Origin: Glaciecola sp. 33A
Lineage (GTDB): Bacteria > Pseudomonadota > Gammaproteobacteria > Enterobacterales > Alteromonadaceae
Assembly (NCBI RefSeq): GCF_002836745.1
Contig: NZ_PJAR01000036.1
Span: forward strand, 62,001-126,000
Length of the DNA stretch: 64,000 nucleotides
Direction of reading: 5' to 3'
The first letter of the stretch is position 1. Every line of letters starts with the position of its first letter. The notes beneath the pieces were generated by a model. That model saw only the letters and a program-made list of their open reading frames with translations. It was not told the origin of the DNA and made no database searches. Position numbers and translations under genes: made by a program. Of the stretch, positions 30,785 to 41,546 are shown in pieces.

Positions 30785-32431
30785 CTAGCTTTTTTCTAAG
30801 ACTGCCGAGACCAATTCTTCTGCTTCTTTTACTAATTGTTGTAAATGAGTTTCACCACAAAAGCTCTCTGCATAAATTTTATACACATTTTCAGTTCCAG
30901 ACGGTCTCGCAGCAAACCAACCATTTTCTGTACTCACTTTTACGCCACCAATGGCGGCGTTATTGCCTGGCGCATGTGTTTGTATATTAATAATTTTTTC
31001 ACCCGCTAATTGTGTTGTCATTACCACGTCGGTTGTCACACTAGACAATGCCATTTTTTGTTCCAATGTGGCAGCAACATCAATGCGTGTATAACATGGG
31101 GTTCCATGCACTTGAGTTAGTTTTTTATATTGTTGGGATGGATCTTCTCCGACAATGGCGGTCATTTCAGCCGCTAACAAACACATAATAAAGCCATCTT
31201 TATCTGTTGCCCATGGCGTTCCATTATGTCTTAAAAAAATACCGCCCGCAGACTCTTCGCCAGCAAAGCCGATAGTTTGCGCATTTAAGCCCTCAACAAA
31301 CCATTTAAAGCCGACTGGCATTTCTTTGACTTCGCGGCCTAAACTACAGCAAACACGGTCTATCATGCTACTCGAAACTAAGGTTTTTCCTACCTGCATG
31401 TCACCAGACCATTGTGGACGATGTTGATAAAGGTAGTTAATTGCTACTGCAAGATAATTGTTTGGATTCATCAAACCAGCCGATGGCGTTACTATGCCAT
31501 GACGATCAAAATCAGGATCATTGCCAAACGCTAGGTCAAAATTATCTTTTAGCTTTATAAGACCCGTCATTGCGCTTGACGATGAGCAATCCATTCTGAT
31601 TTTTCCATCTTTATCGCAGTGCATAAAGCTAAACTGTTGGTCGACTTTATTGTTCACAACCTCAATATTAAGGTTATATTGATCGGCAATTCGATCCCAG
31701 TAATAGATGCCTGAACCACCTAATGGATCGGTACCTAGCTTCAATTTTGCATCAGCTATGGCCGACATATTAATGACTTGGTCTAATTCCTTTATATAGG
31801 CGGTGGCAAAGTCAATCTGCTTAACTTGACTTGATTGCATTGCCTTTGCAATGGTGATTCTTCTAACTTGTTGACCACGGTTAGCAATAATTTCATTTGC
31901 TCGTTTTTGAATTTGATTGGTGGCAGTTGAATCCGCTGGCCCACCATGCGGAGGATTATACTTAAAACCGCCGTCAGACGGCGGATTATGTGATGGCGTA
32001 ATCACAATACCGTCGGCAAAACCACTTGTTCGGTCCTTGTTATATCCCAAGATACAATGCGAAATGACGGGCGTGGGCGTAAATCCATTATTTTCCTGAA
32101 TAACAATATCGACGTTATTAGCCACCAATACCTCGATACAAGTCGTCATTGCCGCTTCCGACAGTGCATGAGTATCCATACCAATAAATATTGGCCCAGT
32201 GATACTATTTGCCACTCTGTACTCAACCAACGCTTGCGAAATGGCGGCAATATGTATGTCATTAAAGGTAATAAGTGAAGCACATCCGCGATGCCCTGAT
32301 GTGCCGAAACTAACTCTTTGTTGGGCTATTTCGACAGAAGGCACAAAAGAATAATAGTCAGATATTAGACGCGCAACATTAATTAGCATATCTTGTGTGG
32401 CAGGTTTTCCTGCCATAGGATGAAGACTCAT
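30785..32431 (-). CDS. pgm: Phosphoglucomutase (alpha-D-glucose phosphate-specific)
   Basis: 548 residues, normal for bacterial Pgm. It interconverts glucose-1-phosphate and glucose-6-phosphate. The phosphoserine loop TPSHNPP (Ser147), the metal loop DPDFDRHG, the sugar-binding loop GEESAGG and the phosphate-binding RPSGTENVYK are all intact. It lies 193 bp upstream of glgP on the same strand, so glycogen breakdown and entry into glycolysis are encoded together. Confidence 0.97.
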   Translation of the reverse strand: MSLHPMAGKPATQDMLINVARLISDYYSFVPSVEIAQQRVSFGTSGHRGCASLITFNDIHIAAISQALVEYRVANSITGPIFIGMDTHALSEAAMTTCIEVLVANNVDIVIQENNGFTPTPVISHCILGYNKDRTSGFADGIVITPSHNPPSDGGFKYNPPHGGPADSTATNQIQKRANEIIANRGQQVRRITIAKAMQSSQVKQIDFATAYIKELDQVINMSAIADAKLKLGTDPLGGSGIYYWDRIADQYNLNIEVVNNKVDQQFSFMHCDKDGKIRMDCSSSSAMTGLIKLKDNFDLAFGNDPDFDRHGIVTPSAGLMNPNNYLAVAINYLYQHRPQWSGDMQVGKTLVSSSMIDRVCCSLGREVKEMPVGFKWFVEGLNAQTIGFAGEESAGGIFLRHNGTPWATDKDGFIMCLLAAEMTAIVGEDPSQQYKKLTQVHGTPCYTRIDVAATLEQKMALSSVTTDVVMTTQLAGEKIINIQTHAPGNNAAIGGVKVSTENGWFAARPSGTENVYKIYAESFCGETHLQQLVKEAEELVSAVLEKS

Positions 32432-32597
32432 AACTTTCCTTTTTTGACGACTTTTATTACATCAATATGTTACCTTTAAACACATAAAAAACATACATAC
32501 GTAGGTATTAATCTGGTGAGGGTAGTTTTTCGCTAATTCAACTACACTCTAGACAAAATTGATAGTGTAAAAAATATATGGCGAATATAACAATCAG

Positions 32598-33509
32598 ATG
32601 CGAAAAGATATAGAAAGCTGTGTTTCAGCCATAAAGCAGAAAATCAAAGGTAAGGATGAGCAAATACAGTTGGCTCTTGTATGCTTATTGGCGAAAGGTC
32701 ATCTGCTCTTAGAAGACTTGCCAGGTATGGGTAAAACAACATTGAGCCAATGCTTAGCCTCCGTGCTAAGTATGGACTATGCACGAGTCCAATTTACGTC
32801 AGACTTACTTCCTGCCGACATGCTAGGCGTCAATATATATGAACCCGACACGCATCAGTTTAGCTTTCATCCAGGGCCTATATTTCACCAAGTGTTATTA
32901 GCCGACGAAATAAACAGAGCGAGTCCGAAAACACAGAGTGCATTACTTGAAGCCATGGCTGAAAGCCAAGTTACTATTGACGGTAACAGTTACGAATTGC
33001 CACTGCCCTTCTTTGTAATAGCGACTCAAAACCCACTATTTCAATCAGGTACCTATCCGTTGCCCGAATCACAAATTGACCGCTTTACGATGAAGCTGTC
33101 GTTAGGATTTCCTAACTTTGAAGCCGAAAAATCAATGTTATTAAGTAACGATGATCGTTTGTTTAGCCAAGCCGTTATCGACACGGAGCAGCTTTTGGGT
33201 CTGCAAAAACAAGTAACTAATGTGGTTGTTAGTGAAGCCATCGTTGATTATATTTTAGCTCTTGTTAATGCCACTAGAGATAATCCAGAATATCCAAATG
33301 CATTGTCTCCCAGAGCGTCAAAAGCCATTTATCATTGTGCACAAGCCTTTGCTTTTATACATGATAGAACTTATGTTATTCCAGAGGATGTTCAAATGAT
33401 CTTTCCGTCGGTCACTGAACACCGACTCAGAGGCCAAGAACAATACGCACACAATGCGACTTTACTAAGCGTTCAGTTACTGAAAAAAGTTGATCCTATT
33501 GCTGCTTAG
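32598..33509 (+). CDS. MoxR-family AAA ATPase
   Basis: 303 residues. MoxR chaperone-type ATPase with Walker A LPGMGKTTLSQ (43-47 core), Walker B VLLADEINRASPKTQSALLEAM, sensor 1 FVIATQNP and the typical LPESQIDRF block. It is the first gene of a moxR-DUF58-transglutaminase unit. MoxR proteins commonly assist maturation of metallo- or VWA proteins, but no VWA gene lies next to it here. Confidence 0.94.
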   Translation: MRKDIESCVSAIKQKIKGKDEQIQLALVCLLAKGHLLLEDLPGMGKTTLSQCLASVLSMDYARVQFTSDLLPADMLGVNIYEPDTHQFSFHPGPIFHQVLLADEINRASPKTQSALLEAMAESQVTIDGNSYELPLPFFVIATQNPLFQSGTYPLPESQIDRFTMKLSLGFPNFEAEKSMLLSNDDRLFSQAVIDTEQLLGLQKQVTNVVVSEAIVDYILALVNATRDNPEYPNALSPRASKAIYHCAQAFAFIHDRTYVIPEDVQMIFPSVTEHRLRGQEQYAHNATLLSVQLLKKVDPIAA

Positions 33510-33518
33510 GAAGTTTTT

Positions 33519-34541
33519 ATGAAGTCCTGGACTCAAGCACGTGTCGACAGATGGTTAGATAAACGTATTCCTTCGAGCCACGCTTATCAGTTGGATGTAA
33601 ATAACACCTTCATATTGCCAACTCGTTTTGGCTGGGCGATTGCAGGCTTAATGAGTTGTTTGTTCATTTTAGGTACAAATTACCAGAATAATGTGATTTT
33701 GATGTTCTGTTACTTTGTGTTCTCACTTCTATTACTCGCCTTGTTTCATAGTTATGTTAGCTTTGTGCAATTCCATGTTGTCTTTCGACCAGTAGCTGAT
33801 TGTTTTTCTAATCAACATGCCCAATTACACCTTGATTTGTCGCATAAGGAAAATAGGTCAGCGCTCCACTCGCTCTCTAACATCGCTGTTTTTAGTAAAC
33901 TTTATCCAGTGTATGAATACTTAGAAGACGGTTCAAACATGATAGCCATCAGTCCATTTTCAAGAGGATTGCATCACGTAGGCAGAGTATCGATTGAAAG
34001 TATTTTTCCATTTGGATTATTTAGATGTTGGACACACCTCACCGTACCGGGTCAGTTTTTCGTTTTTCCAGCACCTAGTCCGTGTAGTTTGCAATTACGC
34101 AGGCAAAACGCTAAGGGCAACACAGGTAATAAATTAGGTGTGCCAGTCACCTCAGAAGACTTACAGGGGATCCGAGACTATCGCGATTCGGACCCTATTC
34201 ATCACGTGTCATGGAAACATTTTGCCAAAGGCCAAGGTTTACTTAGCAAAGATTTTAGTGAACGCTCCGCTATATCGGGTTGGTTGCATTTCAGTGATTA
34301 TTTTAGTGAGAACGTTGAACAGGCGTTAAGCGAAGTTACCTTCCAAATACTCGCCTTAAGCAAGCAAGATGCAAACTTCGGTTTTTCGATTGGAAAACAA
34401 CAAATAATGCCAAATACAGGTATGCAGCATCAACAGCAATGCCTCGAAGCTGTTGCATTGTATCGCCATAAACAACATGCTCACGCAATAAATGAAAGTA
34501 TTAATAATAGTATTTATGCTAGCCAAACAGGGCGACCATAA
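33519..34541 (+). CDS. DUF58 domain membrane protein
   Basis: 340 residues from an ATG with TTAGGA upstream. Two hydrophobic helices (about 37-78) anchor it. The DUF58 motif GIRDYRDSDPIHHVSWKHFA is clear, followed by a C-terminal degenerate domain. DUF58 proteins almost always pair with MoxR ATPases, as here (9-nt gap), and with the downstream transglutaminase (1-nt gap). The molecular role is unknown; the set is thought to act at the cell envelope. Confidence 0.9.
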   Translation: MKSWTQARVDRWLDKRIPSSHAYQLDVNNTFILPTRFGWAIAGLMSCLFILGTNYQNNVILMFCYFVFSLLLLALFHSYVSFVQFHVVFRPVADCFSNQHAQLHLDLSHKENRSALHSLSNIAVFSKLYPVYEYLEDGSNMIAISPFSRGLHHVGRVSIESIFPFGLFRCWTHLTVPGQFFVFPAPSPCSLQLRRQNAKGNTGNKLGVPVTSEDLQGIRDYRDSDPIHHVSWKHFAKGQGLLSKDFSERSAISGWLHFSDYFSENVEQALSEVTFQILALSKQDANFGFSIGKQQIMPNTGMQHQQQCLEAVALYRHKQHAHAINESINNSIYASQTGRP

Positions 34542-34542
34542 A

Positions 34543-36546
34543 ATGCAAAAGATTAAAGTTTACAATCGCAAAATTGCGTCCTTAACTACATTAGGTACTT
34601 TCGCGGCTTTAATATTGTCGCTACTAGAACCACTCATGGGTTGGGTTTTAGTATTATGTGCCTGCTCGTTTTGCATTACCTTATACAAATCGCTTACCTA
34701 TAATAGTCCGCTTAAAAATTCAGTATTGAATTTACTGGCTCTATTGTGTATCTCGATCTTAATTTGGTTAGCAACCGATTATGGCTTGTTAAACACTATG
34801 ATTAATCTATTGGTGGTCGCTTGTTGCTTAAAAATTCTCAATTTACACCATACTGGCGACTATCAAATGGTTGCGTCCATTCAGCTTTTTTTAGTCGCTT
34901 GTGGTCTTATTTTTCATCAAAGTTTGCTCAACAGCCTGTTTTACGCACTGCTTATCATCTTAATTTTTTGCGTACTACACGCTATTAAAATTAAAGAAAC
35001 AGGCCTTAAGACCTATTTAACGCACACGGTTATTCTTCTTCTACAAGCCATACCAGTGGCGTGTCTGTTGTTTTTTGTGACCCCAAAATTGTCCCCTTTA
35101 TGGAAAATGCCCGTTAACCAATCGACCAAAACGGGCCTATCAGAAAAAATGACACCGGGTGACATTGCACATCTGGCAAAGTCCGATGAGTTAGTCTTCA
35201 GAGCTGAATTTACGGGACTCTTGCCGTCTCCGCAGCAACGCTATTGGCGTGCTATCGTATTGGACCAATTTGATGGCAAAAGCTGGTCAATTTCAAATAT
35301 CAATACTAGCTTTGGTGGTCCACCAACGATAGAGTTTCAAGGCCAAGCATTGGACTATGTTGTAATAGCTCAACCGACATCAACAAAATGGCTGTATTCA
35401 TTAGATATCCCGGTTTTAATTCAAGACTTGTCTACGCAAACTATTTCAACCAACCAACAATTTCAATTGACCGGCAGAACCCCTTTATACACGCAAGGCT
35501 TGTACGCCGTTAAATCATTTGTAGAACAGCCTCTAAACATTTATAAAGGCTATGAAGATCTAACTCAATATTTACAAGTACCGTCATCAGGAAACCCCGA
35601 AACTGTCGAATTTATTGGTGAGAACATCAATACCTCAATGACGACGCAAGAAAAGATAGACAAGCTAACATCCATATTTTCACATGGTGATTTTCGCTAC
35701 ACACTGTCGCCACCGCTGATGCAATCGGCACCGATTGATGAGTTTTTATTTGAAAAGAAAGTCGGCTTTTGTTCGCATTATGCATCCGCTCTTACCTACA
35801 TGTTGCGCCTTGCAGACGTTCCTGCTCGAATTGTTACGGGATATCAAGGAGGTGAGGTTCAGTCTGGCAATGTAATTAGCGTGCATCAATTTGACGCACA
35901 CGCTTGGGTAGAAGCTTGGGATAATGACAAAGGTTGGACGCGTATCGACCCAACAGCTATTGTTGCACCGAATAGGGTTTTATCAGGCCTGCTAAGCATG
36001 GTACAAAATAGACAAGAATTTAGACAGCAATCTCCCTTTTCACTCACCAACTTAAAAGAATATGCCGTATTTAATCAATTAAGACTATTGATAGCGAATA
36101 TTGATCATACTTGGGATCAATCAATATTGAGTTATAACCAAGAAAGGCAAAAATCGATACTCAAAAAAATCTTTGGAAATATGAAAGCAGAAAGTTTTAG
36201 TTACGCACTCATTGGGAGCTTTGTTATTATTGGTTTGTTTATTAGTCTATTGTTTATACCAAAACGTAAAGCAAAAGCGTCAGATGAAATAAAATGGATA
36301 AATAAGCTGTTTCAGTTATTCGAAAGGCAAAAAATACCCCGTATTGAGAATGAAACGCTACAACAGTTTAGTCAGCGCATTCAAGTTCGATTAACACCCC
36401 AAGCCACTAGTGCCTTGGGGTTTATAGTGAAAGAATACTATGAGTGGAAATACACAAGCTTGCAACAACAAACGCCATTTAAAATGCTGAAAAACCGCCT
36501 TTACAAACATATAGTCACGCTGCAATCACAATTTACCAATAAATAA
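34543..36546 (+). CDS. TgpA-like transglutaminase membrane protein
   Basis: 668 residues from the ATG at 34543, directly after the DUF58 stop; the longer frame at 34492 lies inside the DUF58 gene and is unlikely. Five to six N-terminal transmembrane helices (about 10-190), a periplasmic transglutaminase domain and a late helix at about 545-565. The catalytic triad is visible: Cys410 in GFCSHYAS, His in DAHAWVEAW and Asp in RIDPTA. TgpA of Pseudomonas is an essential inner-membrane protein of this type. A bidirectional terminator follows. Confidence 0.9.
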   Translation: MQKIKVYNRKIASLTTLGTFAALILSLLEPLMGWVLVLCACSFCITLYKSLTYNSPLKNSVLNLLALLCISILIWLATDYGLLNTMINLLVVACCLKILNLHHTGDYQMVASIQLFLVACGLIFHQSLLNSLFYALLIILIFCVLHAIKIKETGLKTYLTHTVILLLQAIPVACLLFFVTPKLSPLWKMPVNQSTKTGLSEKMTPGDIAHLAKSDELVFRAEFTGLLPSPQQRYWRAIVLDQFDGKSWSISNINTSFGGPPTIEFQGQALDYVVIAQPTSTKWLYSLDIPVLIQDLSTQTISTNQQFQLTGRTPLYTQGLYAVKSFVEQPLNIYKGYEDLTQYLQVPSSGNPETVEFIGENINTSMTTQEKIDKLTSIFSHGDFRYTLSPPLMQSAPIDEFLFEKKVGFCSHYASALTYMLRLADVPARIVTGYQGGEVQSGNVISVHQFDAHAWVEAWDNDKGWTRIDPTAIVAPNRVLSGLLSMVQNRQEFRQQSPFSLTNLKEYAVFNQLRLLIANIDHTWDQSILSYNQERQKSILKKIFGNMKAESFSYALIGSFVIIGLFISLLFIPKRKAKASDEIKWINKLFQLFERQKIPRIENETLQQFSQRIQVRLTPQATSALGFIVKEYYEWKYTSLQQQTPFKMLKNRLYKHIVTLQSQFTNK

Positions 36547-36574
36547 GTTGCAGCCGCCGCGATCCCACAGACAT

Positions 36575-36603
36575 AAAAAAACCCAGCTAGAGCTGGGTTT
36601 TTT
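36575..36603. terminator. Bidirectional terminator between transglutaminase and EF-G2 genes
   Basis: AAAACCCAGCT / AGCTGGGTTTT stem with a 2-nt AG loop and A/T runs on both sides. It serves the two convergent genes. Confidence 0.9.
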
Positions 36604-36625
36604 AGTATTATTAGCTATAAAACTA

Positions 36626-38713
36626 CTATTTTTTAGCCGCTTTTCTAGCTTTAACTTCTTCAATAACTGACTCAGCAACGTTTGCTGGACATGGGTTGTA
36701 GTGTGAGAACTCCATAGAGAACTGACCACGACCTGAAGTCATTGTGCGAAGTGAACCAATGTAACCAAACATTTCTGAAAGTGGCACATCAGCTTTAACA
36801 CGCACACCTGTCACGCCCGCTTCTTGGTCTTTAATCATGCCACGACGACGGTTTAAGTCACCAATAACATCACCAACATGGTCGTCTGGCGTATACACGT
36901 CAACTTTCATGATTGGCTCGATTAACTGTGGTCCCGCTTTTGGAATTGATTGACGGAAAGCACCTTTAGCTGCAATCTCAAATGCAATAGCAGATGAATC
37001 GACGGCATGGAAACCACCATCATACAACTCAACTTCAACATCAAGTACAGGGAAGCCAGCCATAACGCCTTCACCCATCATGCCTCTAAAGCCTTTCTCA
37101 ATTGCTGGGAAAAATTCCTTGGGAACGTTACCACCAACAACTTTTGACACAAATGTGAAGCCAGTGTTTGCGGCGCCTGGACGAATTTTATAGTCAATTT
37201 TACCAAACTGCCCAGAACCACCAGACTGTTTCTTGTGCGTGTATGAATCATCAATTTCTTTGGTGATTGTTTCACGATAGGCAACTTGAGGCTTACCAAC
37301 GGTCAACGCAACGCCATAAGTACGCTTAAGAATGTCGACTTTAATGTCTAAGTGAAGTTCACCCATTCCACGTAGGATGGTCTCACCCGAATCTTCATCA
37401 GTCTCAACTTTGAAGGTTGGGTCTTCAGCGACCATTTTACCAATTGCAATGCCCATCTTCTCTGTTGAGCCTTTATCTGCAGGCGCAACGGCGATAGAGA
37501 TTACTGGCTCAGGGAAAACCATTGGCTCCAGTGTACAAGAATGCTTAGGATCACATAATGTATGACCTGTTTGCACGTTCTTCATACCCACGATAGCAAT
37601 AATATCACCCGCTTGAGCTGTACTTATTTCAGTACGGTCATTCGCGTGCATTTCAACCATACGACCAACACGTTCTGTCTTACCCGTAAACGAGTTAAGA
37701 ATACTATCGCCTTTATTCAATGTACCTGAGTAGATACGAATAAACGTTAACGCGCCAAAACGGTCATCCATGATTTTAAATGCTAATGCACGGAAAGGTT
37801 CTGTGGGAGAAACAATTGCTTTTTTACCATTCGGCTCACCAAATTCATCAGTTAAATCTTGTGGATCAACCTCAGCAGGCGCGGGTAAGTAATCAACAAC
37901 AGCGTCAAGAATGTTTTGAACACCTTTGTTCTTAAATGCAGAACCACAGTATGTTGGGAAGAAGTCAAGCTTGCGAGTACCGTCACGGATACAACGTTTG
38001 ACGTCGGCTAAGGAGGGTGTTTCACCTTCCATATACGCCATCAACAAGTCATCGTCTTGCTCTAATGCAGTTTCAATTAGGAGCACATGGTATTCGTTTA
38101 CTCTATCAACCATATCTGCTGGTACGTCTTGAATGGAGAAGTTTTCAGGAAGACCGGTGTCATCCCAAACGTATGCTTTTTTCTCAAGCACATCAACAAT
38201 ACCTACAAAGTCGTCTTCAATACCAATTGGCAATGCCATAATGAGCGGGTTCGCACCCAACACATCTTTAACTTGCTTAACAACACGGTAGAAGTCAGCA
38301 CCCATGCGATCCATCTTATTTACAAAAATGATACGCGCGACTTCTGAGTCGTTGGCGTAGCGCCAGTTTGTTTCTGATTGTGGCTCAACACCACCAGATC
38401 CGCAAAAAACTCCGACACCACCATCAAGTACTTTCAATGAACGGTAAACTTCAACAGTGAAGTCAACGTGTCCAGGAGTATCGATAATGTTCATGCGGTG
38501 GTCTTTCCAGAAACATGTAGTCGCAGCAGACTGAATAGTAATACCGCGCTCTGCTTCTTGTTCCATGAAGTCCGTGGTTGATTCACCATCATGAACTTCG
38601 CCGGTTTTATGGATTTTACCGGTAAGTTTCAAAATTCGTTCTGTTGTGGTCGTTTTACCCGCGTCAACGTGAGCAAAAATACCTATGTTTCTGTAGCGTG
38701 CTAAATCTGTCAT
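36626..38713 (-). CDS. fusB: Elongation factor G 2
   Basis: 695 residues, full length. A translational GTPase with P-loop [13 protein letters not shown] (14-26), [12 protein letters not shown] switch, DTPGHVDFT and NKMDRMG. All EF-G domains are present. It stands alone rather than in the str operon (rpsL-rpsG-fusA-tuf). The sequence differs from the main EF-G form (for example RNIGIFAHV and FMEQEAERG), fitting the second EF-G paralogue seen in Vibrio, Shewanella and Alteromonas. It may be specialised for translocation or ribosome recycling. The symbol follows usage in related genera. Confidence 0.92.
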   Translation of the reverse strand: MTDLARYRNIGIFAHVDAGKTTTTERILKLTGKIHKTGEVHDGESTTDFMEQEAERGITIQSAATTCFWKDHRMNIIDTPGHVDFTVEVYRSLKVLDGGVGVFCGSGGVEPQSETNWRYANDSEVARIIFVNKMDRMGADFYRVVKQVKDVLGANPLIMALPIGIEDDFVGIVDVLEKKAYVWDDTGLPENFSIQDVPADMVDRVNEYHVLLIETALEQDDDLLMAYMEGETPSLADVKRCIRDGTRKLDFFPTYCGSAFKNKGVQNILDAVVDYLPAPAEVDPQDLTDEFGEPNGKKAIVSPTEPFRALAFKIMDDRFGALTFIRIYSGTLNKGDSILNSFTGKTERVGRMVEMHANDRTEISTAQAGDIIAIVGMKNVQTGHTLCDPKHSCTLEPMVFPEPVISIAVAPADKGSTEKMGIAIGKMVAEDPTFKVETDEDSGETILRGMGELHLDIKVDILKRTYGVALTVGKPQVAYRETITKEIDDSYTHKKQSGGSGQFGKIDYKIRPGAANTGFTFVSKVVGGNVPKEFFPAIEKGFRGMMGEGVMAGFPVLDVEVELYDGGFHAVDSSAIAFEIAAKGAFRQSIPKAGPQLIEPIMKVDVYTPDDHVGDVIGDLNRRRGMIKDQEAGVTGVRVKADVPLSEMFGYIGSLRTMTSGRGQFSMEFSHYNPCPANVAESVIEEVKARKAAKK

Positions 38714-38880
38714 GTTTCCACTTTATAGGTTCTAAAAAATCGGTGCGAATTATATAGATTATTGCGAACAAATTACACTGTTTTCAGTATATTCTTTTAA
38801 AAGAATTCTAAAACACAGTAAACCTCAGGCCATTAAGTGCGCAATAACAGTGTAATATATAATCTAAGCGTATGAATTAG

Positions 38881-40011
38881 TTAACTTAAATGAGTACCTG
38901 AAAGTATCATTACGGTAATTTCGTCTCTGTCGTGATAAAGATGTTTAGCACTTAATTGATGTTTGATTTGACGCTCGTCCAAGGTATTAATAATAGTTGA
39001 TATCAGCGCTCTTACAGTTTGAAAACGTTGCTTCATTGGTAATTTTAGGTTAAAAATAGTGCTTGTGGCTTTTCTGCTGCATAACCAATCTGTCATTAGT
39101 TGCGCAACACGCTCGGGCTTTTCAATCATGTCACATACTAACCAATCGACATGACCATCTACGGGTTTATATTTAAAACCATCAGCCGCCTGATAGTTAA
39201 CTAACCCTGTCGCCATCAGTGACTCTGCCATAGCGCCATTATCGATCGCTTCTACATGTATGCCTCTTGCAACTAGCTGGTATGTCCAACCGCCCGGACA
39301 AGCGCCTAAATCGACCGCTGTCATTCCTTTTTGCAAACACACACTTTGTTGTTCGGGGCTCATAAATAATTGAATCGCTTCTTCCAACTTAAGCGTTGAG
39401 CGACTCGGTGCATCGGCTGGAAATTTAAGGCGGGTGATCCCCAGCGGTTGTGAATGGCGATTTTTAGGATAAGAAAAAGCAACCGTACACTGGCTACTAT
39501 CTGAAAAAACCAAATGAATAAAAGGCAAACCAAGATCCGGTTTACTTGTTAACACCCCTTCCCTTCGAAGTGCTTGGCGCATGGGTACGGTAAATTTTTT
39601 GCAAAACTTAGCGACCTCTTTGCCTGTTTCATTATCAGCATGTTCGACGAATATATCACCCAAACAATGGTGACTGAGTTCGGTTTTTTCTTTCAAATAA
39701 TCAAGAATGCTCGTGATCCGGTCGCTGGCATCGGCTAATTCAACATGGCCAATAATGCAAAGGCGTTGCCTTGCAAAAATACAGTCGCTTAACGCAAGAC
39801 TAACAAACTGTTGCTCAATGCTGAGTGCAGCATAGAAATGAAATTGTACCATTGCGCTGTGTCGCACAAATTGACTGTATCCATACAGATTTTGTTCTGC
39901 GGAAACATGTTCAAGTTCAGCTCCAAGATCTGCTTCATAACCTTCGCGGCAATAAAACAACATGGATTTACTTTTTATCTTGTTGTTTTTGTTAAATAAA
40001 GTGTGTTTCAT
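38881..40011 (-). CDS. rlmM: 23S rRNA (cytidine-2498-2'-O)-methyltransferase
   Basis: 376 residues, close to E. coli RlmM. N-terminal THUMP-like part (CREGYEADLGAELEHV, KFCKKFTVPMRQALRREGVL), then the SAM-binding FtsJ-type domain with the DLGACPGGWTYQLV motif and KDKE-type residues (VDWLVCDM, FNLKLPMKQRF). It methylates C2498 of 23S rRNA. It lies 3 nt downstream of ygdD in the conserved gcvA-ygdD-rlmM order. Met17 is an alternative start, but GGGAAA precedes the first ATG. Confidence 0.95.
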   Translation of the reverse strand: MKHTLFNKNNKIKSKSMLFYCREGYEADLGAELEHVSAEQNLYGYSQFVRHSAMVQFHFYAALSIEQQFVSLALSDCIFARQRLCIIGHVELADASDRITSILDYLKEKTELSHHCLGDIFVEHADNETGKEVAKFCKKFTVPMRQALRREGVLTSKPDLGLPFIHLVFSDSSQCTVAFSYPKNRHSQPLGITRLKFPADAPSRSTLKLEEAIQLFMSPEQQSVCLQKGMTAVDLGACPGGWTYQLVARGIHVEAIDNGAMAESLMATGLVNYQAADGFKYKPVDGHVDWLVCDMIEKPERVAQLMTDWLCSRKATSTIFNLKLPMKQRFQTVRALISTIINTLDERQIKHQLSAKHLYHDRDEITVMILSGTHLS

Positions 40012-40014
40012 TTT

Positions 40015-40440
40015 TTATTTCCCAAGCACGGCGTACATTGTAAGCAGCCAACCCAAAATCATAAAAACACCGCCAATAGGGGTAATTATACCTAGAAAAG
40101 ACGTCCCTAAAAGGGCAATTGCATATAACGAAAAAGAAAAAAGGAAAACGCCAACAGCGACGCAAATAATAGCAATATAAAATAAACGTTTTTGGTACAG
40201 AGAATAAAGAACGCTCAACATGATTAGAGCCACTCCATGGATCAATTGATACTTGACCCCAGTTTGTAGCACGCCCATTTGATATTCATCTACTGTGTCT
40301 TTGAGGCTATGGGCAGCAAACGCACCTAATAAAATACCTAAACATAGATAGAAGGCCCCCACAAAAATGCCAATTTTGGTTTCTTTGCTCATGCTAAAAG
40401 CGATGATTGGCAAAGGGTCATTTCCGCTATTATTATCCAT
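40015..40440 (-). CDS. ygdD: DUF423 membrane protein (YgdD)
   Basis: 141 residues with four transmembrane helices (about 23-42, 66-84, 92-112 and 117-138). It carries the family block LGILLGAFAAHSL and the terminal TPIGGVFMILGW. The start used has GGAAG 6 nt upstream and overlaps the gcvA stop by 8 nt; Met17 is a shorter option. Function is unknown. It sits between gcvA and rlmM as in E. coli. Confidence 0.9.
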   Translation of the reverse strand: MDNNSGNDPLPIIAFSMSKETKIGIFVGAFYLCLGILLGAFAAHSLKDTVDEYQMGVLQTGVKYQLIHGVALIMLSVLYSLYQKRLFYIAIICVAVGVFLFSFSLYAIALLGTSFLGIITPIGGVFMILGWLLTMYAVLGK

Positions 40441-41326
40441 TTTGAACTTCCACTTGTTGTAGCATCCAGTCAGTAAATACTTGTATTTTACTCACCTCCG
40501 CTTGCCCAGGATGACATACCAAATAAAAAGCATCTTTACTTTCTATACTTTCTTCAAAGGGGCAAATCAGTCGACCGGAATCAATCTCAGGTTTAGCAAG
40601 TAATATATTAGATAACGCAATGCCTTGCCCAATTGCAGCAGCTTGCAAAACCAACATGGTATGGCTAAACATGGGGCCTTGATTAACATTAACTTGATTA
40701 ACGCCAAAATGTTTTAACCAGTTTTTCCATGCATTTCTCGAACTGTCGTGTAATAACACGTGTTTGTTTAAGTCCGCAAGCTTATCCAATGGCTTAGCTT
40801 GCTGCAACAGCAACGGAGAGCACATAGGCGTTAAATATTCCGTATGGAGCTTAACAGCATCGACTCTTGCCCAGTTGCCTTTGCCGTAATATATCGCAAC
40901 ATCAACTGTCTCATCTAAAAAGCCATCGTCCAAATCCACCGCTTTAATGCGAACATCAATGTCAGGGTGACTAATTGAGAATTGGCTAATTTTGGACACC
41001 AACCATTGACTCGCGAAACTAGGTGGTGCAGCGACCGTAATTGCGCCTTTAGATCCCAAAGCAAGTAATCTGTCCGTCGCGTCCTGCAAGTTTGAAAATA
41101 TATCTTTGAGTTCTATAAAATAAGACTGCCCTTCTTCGGTTAACAACAACTTTCTATTGCGTCGCAAAAATAGTTTTGTAGTTAGATGGCTTTCCAATAA
41201 TTTAATTTGATGGCTCACAGCCGCTTGAGTTACAAAAAGTTCTTCAGCCGCTTTTGTGAAACTTAAATGCCTTGCTGCAGTTTCAAAAGCCTTCAGGGCA
41301 TTTAATGGAGGTAATCTTTTTGCCAT
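40433..41326 (-). CDS. gcvA: LysR-family regulator GcvA
   Basis: 297 residues from the ATG at 41326 (MAKRLPPLNALKAFE); a TTG two codons earlier is less likely. N-terminal winged helix-turn-helix (LSFTKAAEELFVTQAAVSHQIK) and C-terminal ligand-binding domain. It is very close to E. coli GcvA, the activator/repressor of the glycine cleavage genes, including TEEGQSYF, VDVAIYYGRGNW-like and HDSSRNAW blocks. The glycine cleavage operon itself is not in the window, and I could not find a gcvB small RNA in the divergent spacer. Confidence 0.93.
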   Translation of the reverse strand: MAKRLPPLNALKAFETAARHLSFTKAAEELFVTQAAVSHQIKLLESHLTTKLFLRRNRKLLLTEEGQSYFIELKDIFSNLQDATDRLLALGSKGAITVAAPPSFASQWLVSKISQFSISHPDIDVRIKAVDLDDGFLDETVDVAIYYGKGNWARVDAVKLHTEYLTPMCSPLLLQQAKPLDKLADLNKHVLLHDSSRNAWKNWLKHFGVNQVNVNQGPMFSHTMLVLQAAAIGQGIALSNILLAKPEIDSGRLICPFEESIESKDAFYLVCHPGQAEVSKIQVFTDWMLQQVEVQNG

Positions 41327-41546
41327 CAACAATTTTCGCTTATTTGTTTTTGGGAATTATACATTAGTTTTTCTAATTGTTAAGAGAAGTTTTTATCATT
41401 ATATTATTTGCCGATTTTAGCCTAAAATACTTGCCTGTTAGTAGTAATAAGCTGTTGTATCTTAAAGGAATAAGAATTTTACAACACATTAATACATTAT
41501 TAACATTAGCAACTTAAAAGCAACAAACTAACTTAAGGCAAACAGA

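Noticed and set aside
32598-36546. New defence system built on the MoxR ATPase
   Set aside because: The moxR-DUF58-transglutaminase order is a common chromosomal set, without nuclease or effector genes.
41333-41546. Possible gcvB small RNA beside gcvA
   Set aside because: The divergent spacer lacks the GU-rich seed and the terminator of GcvB; only AT-rich sequence is seen.
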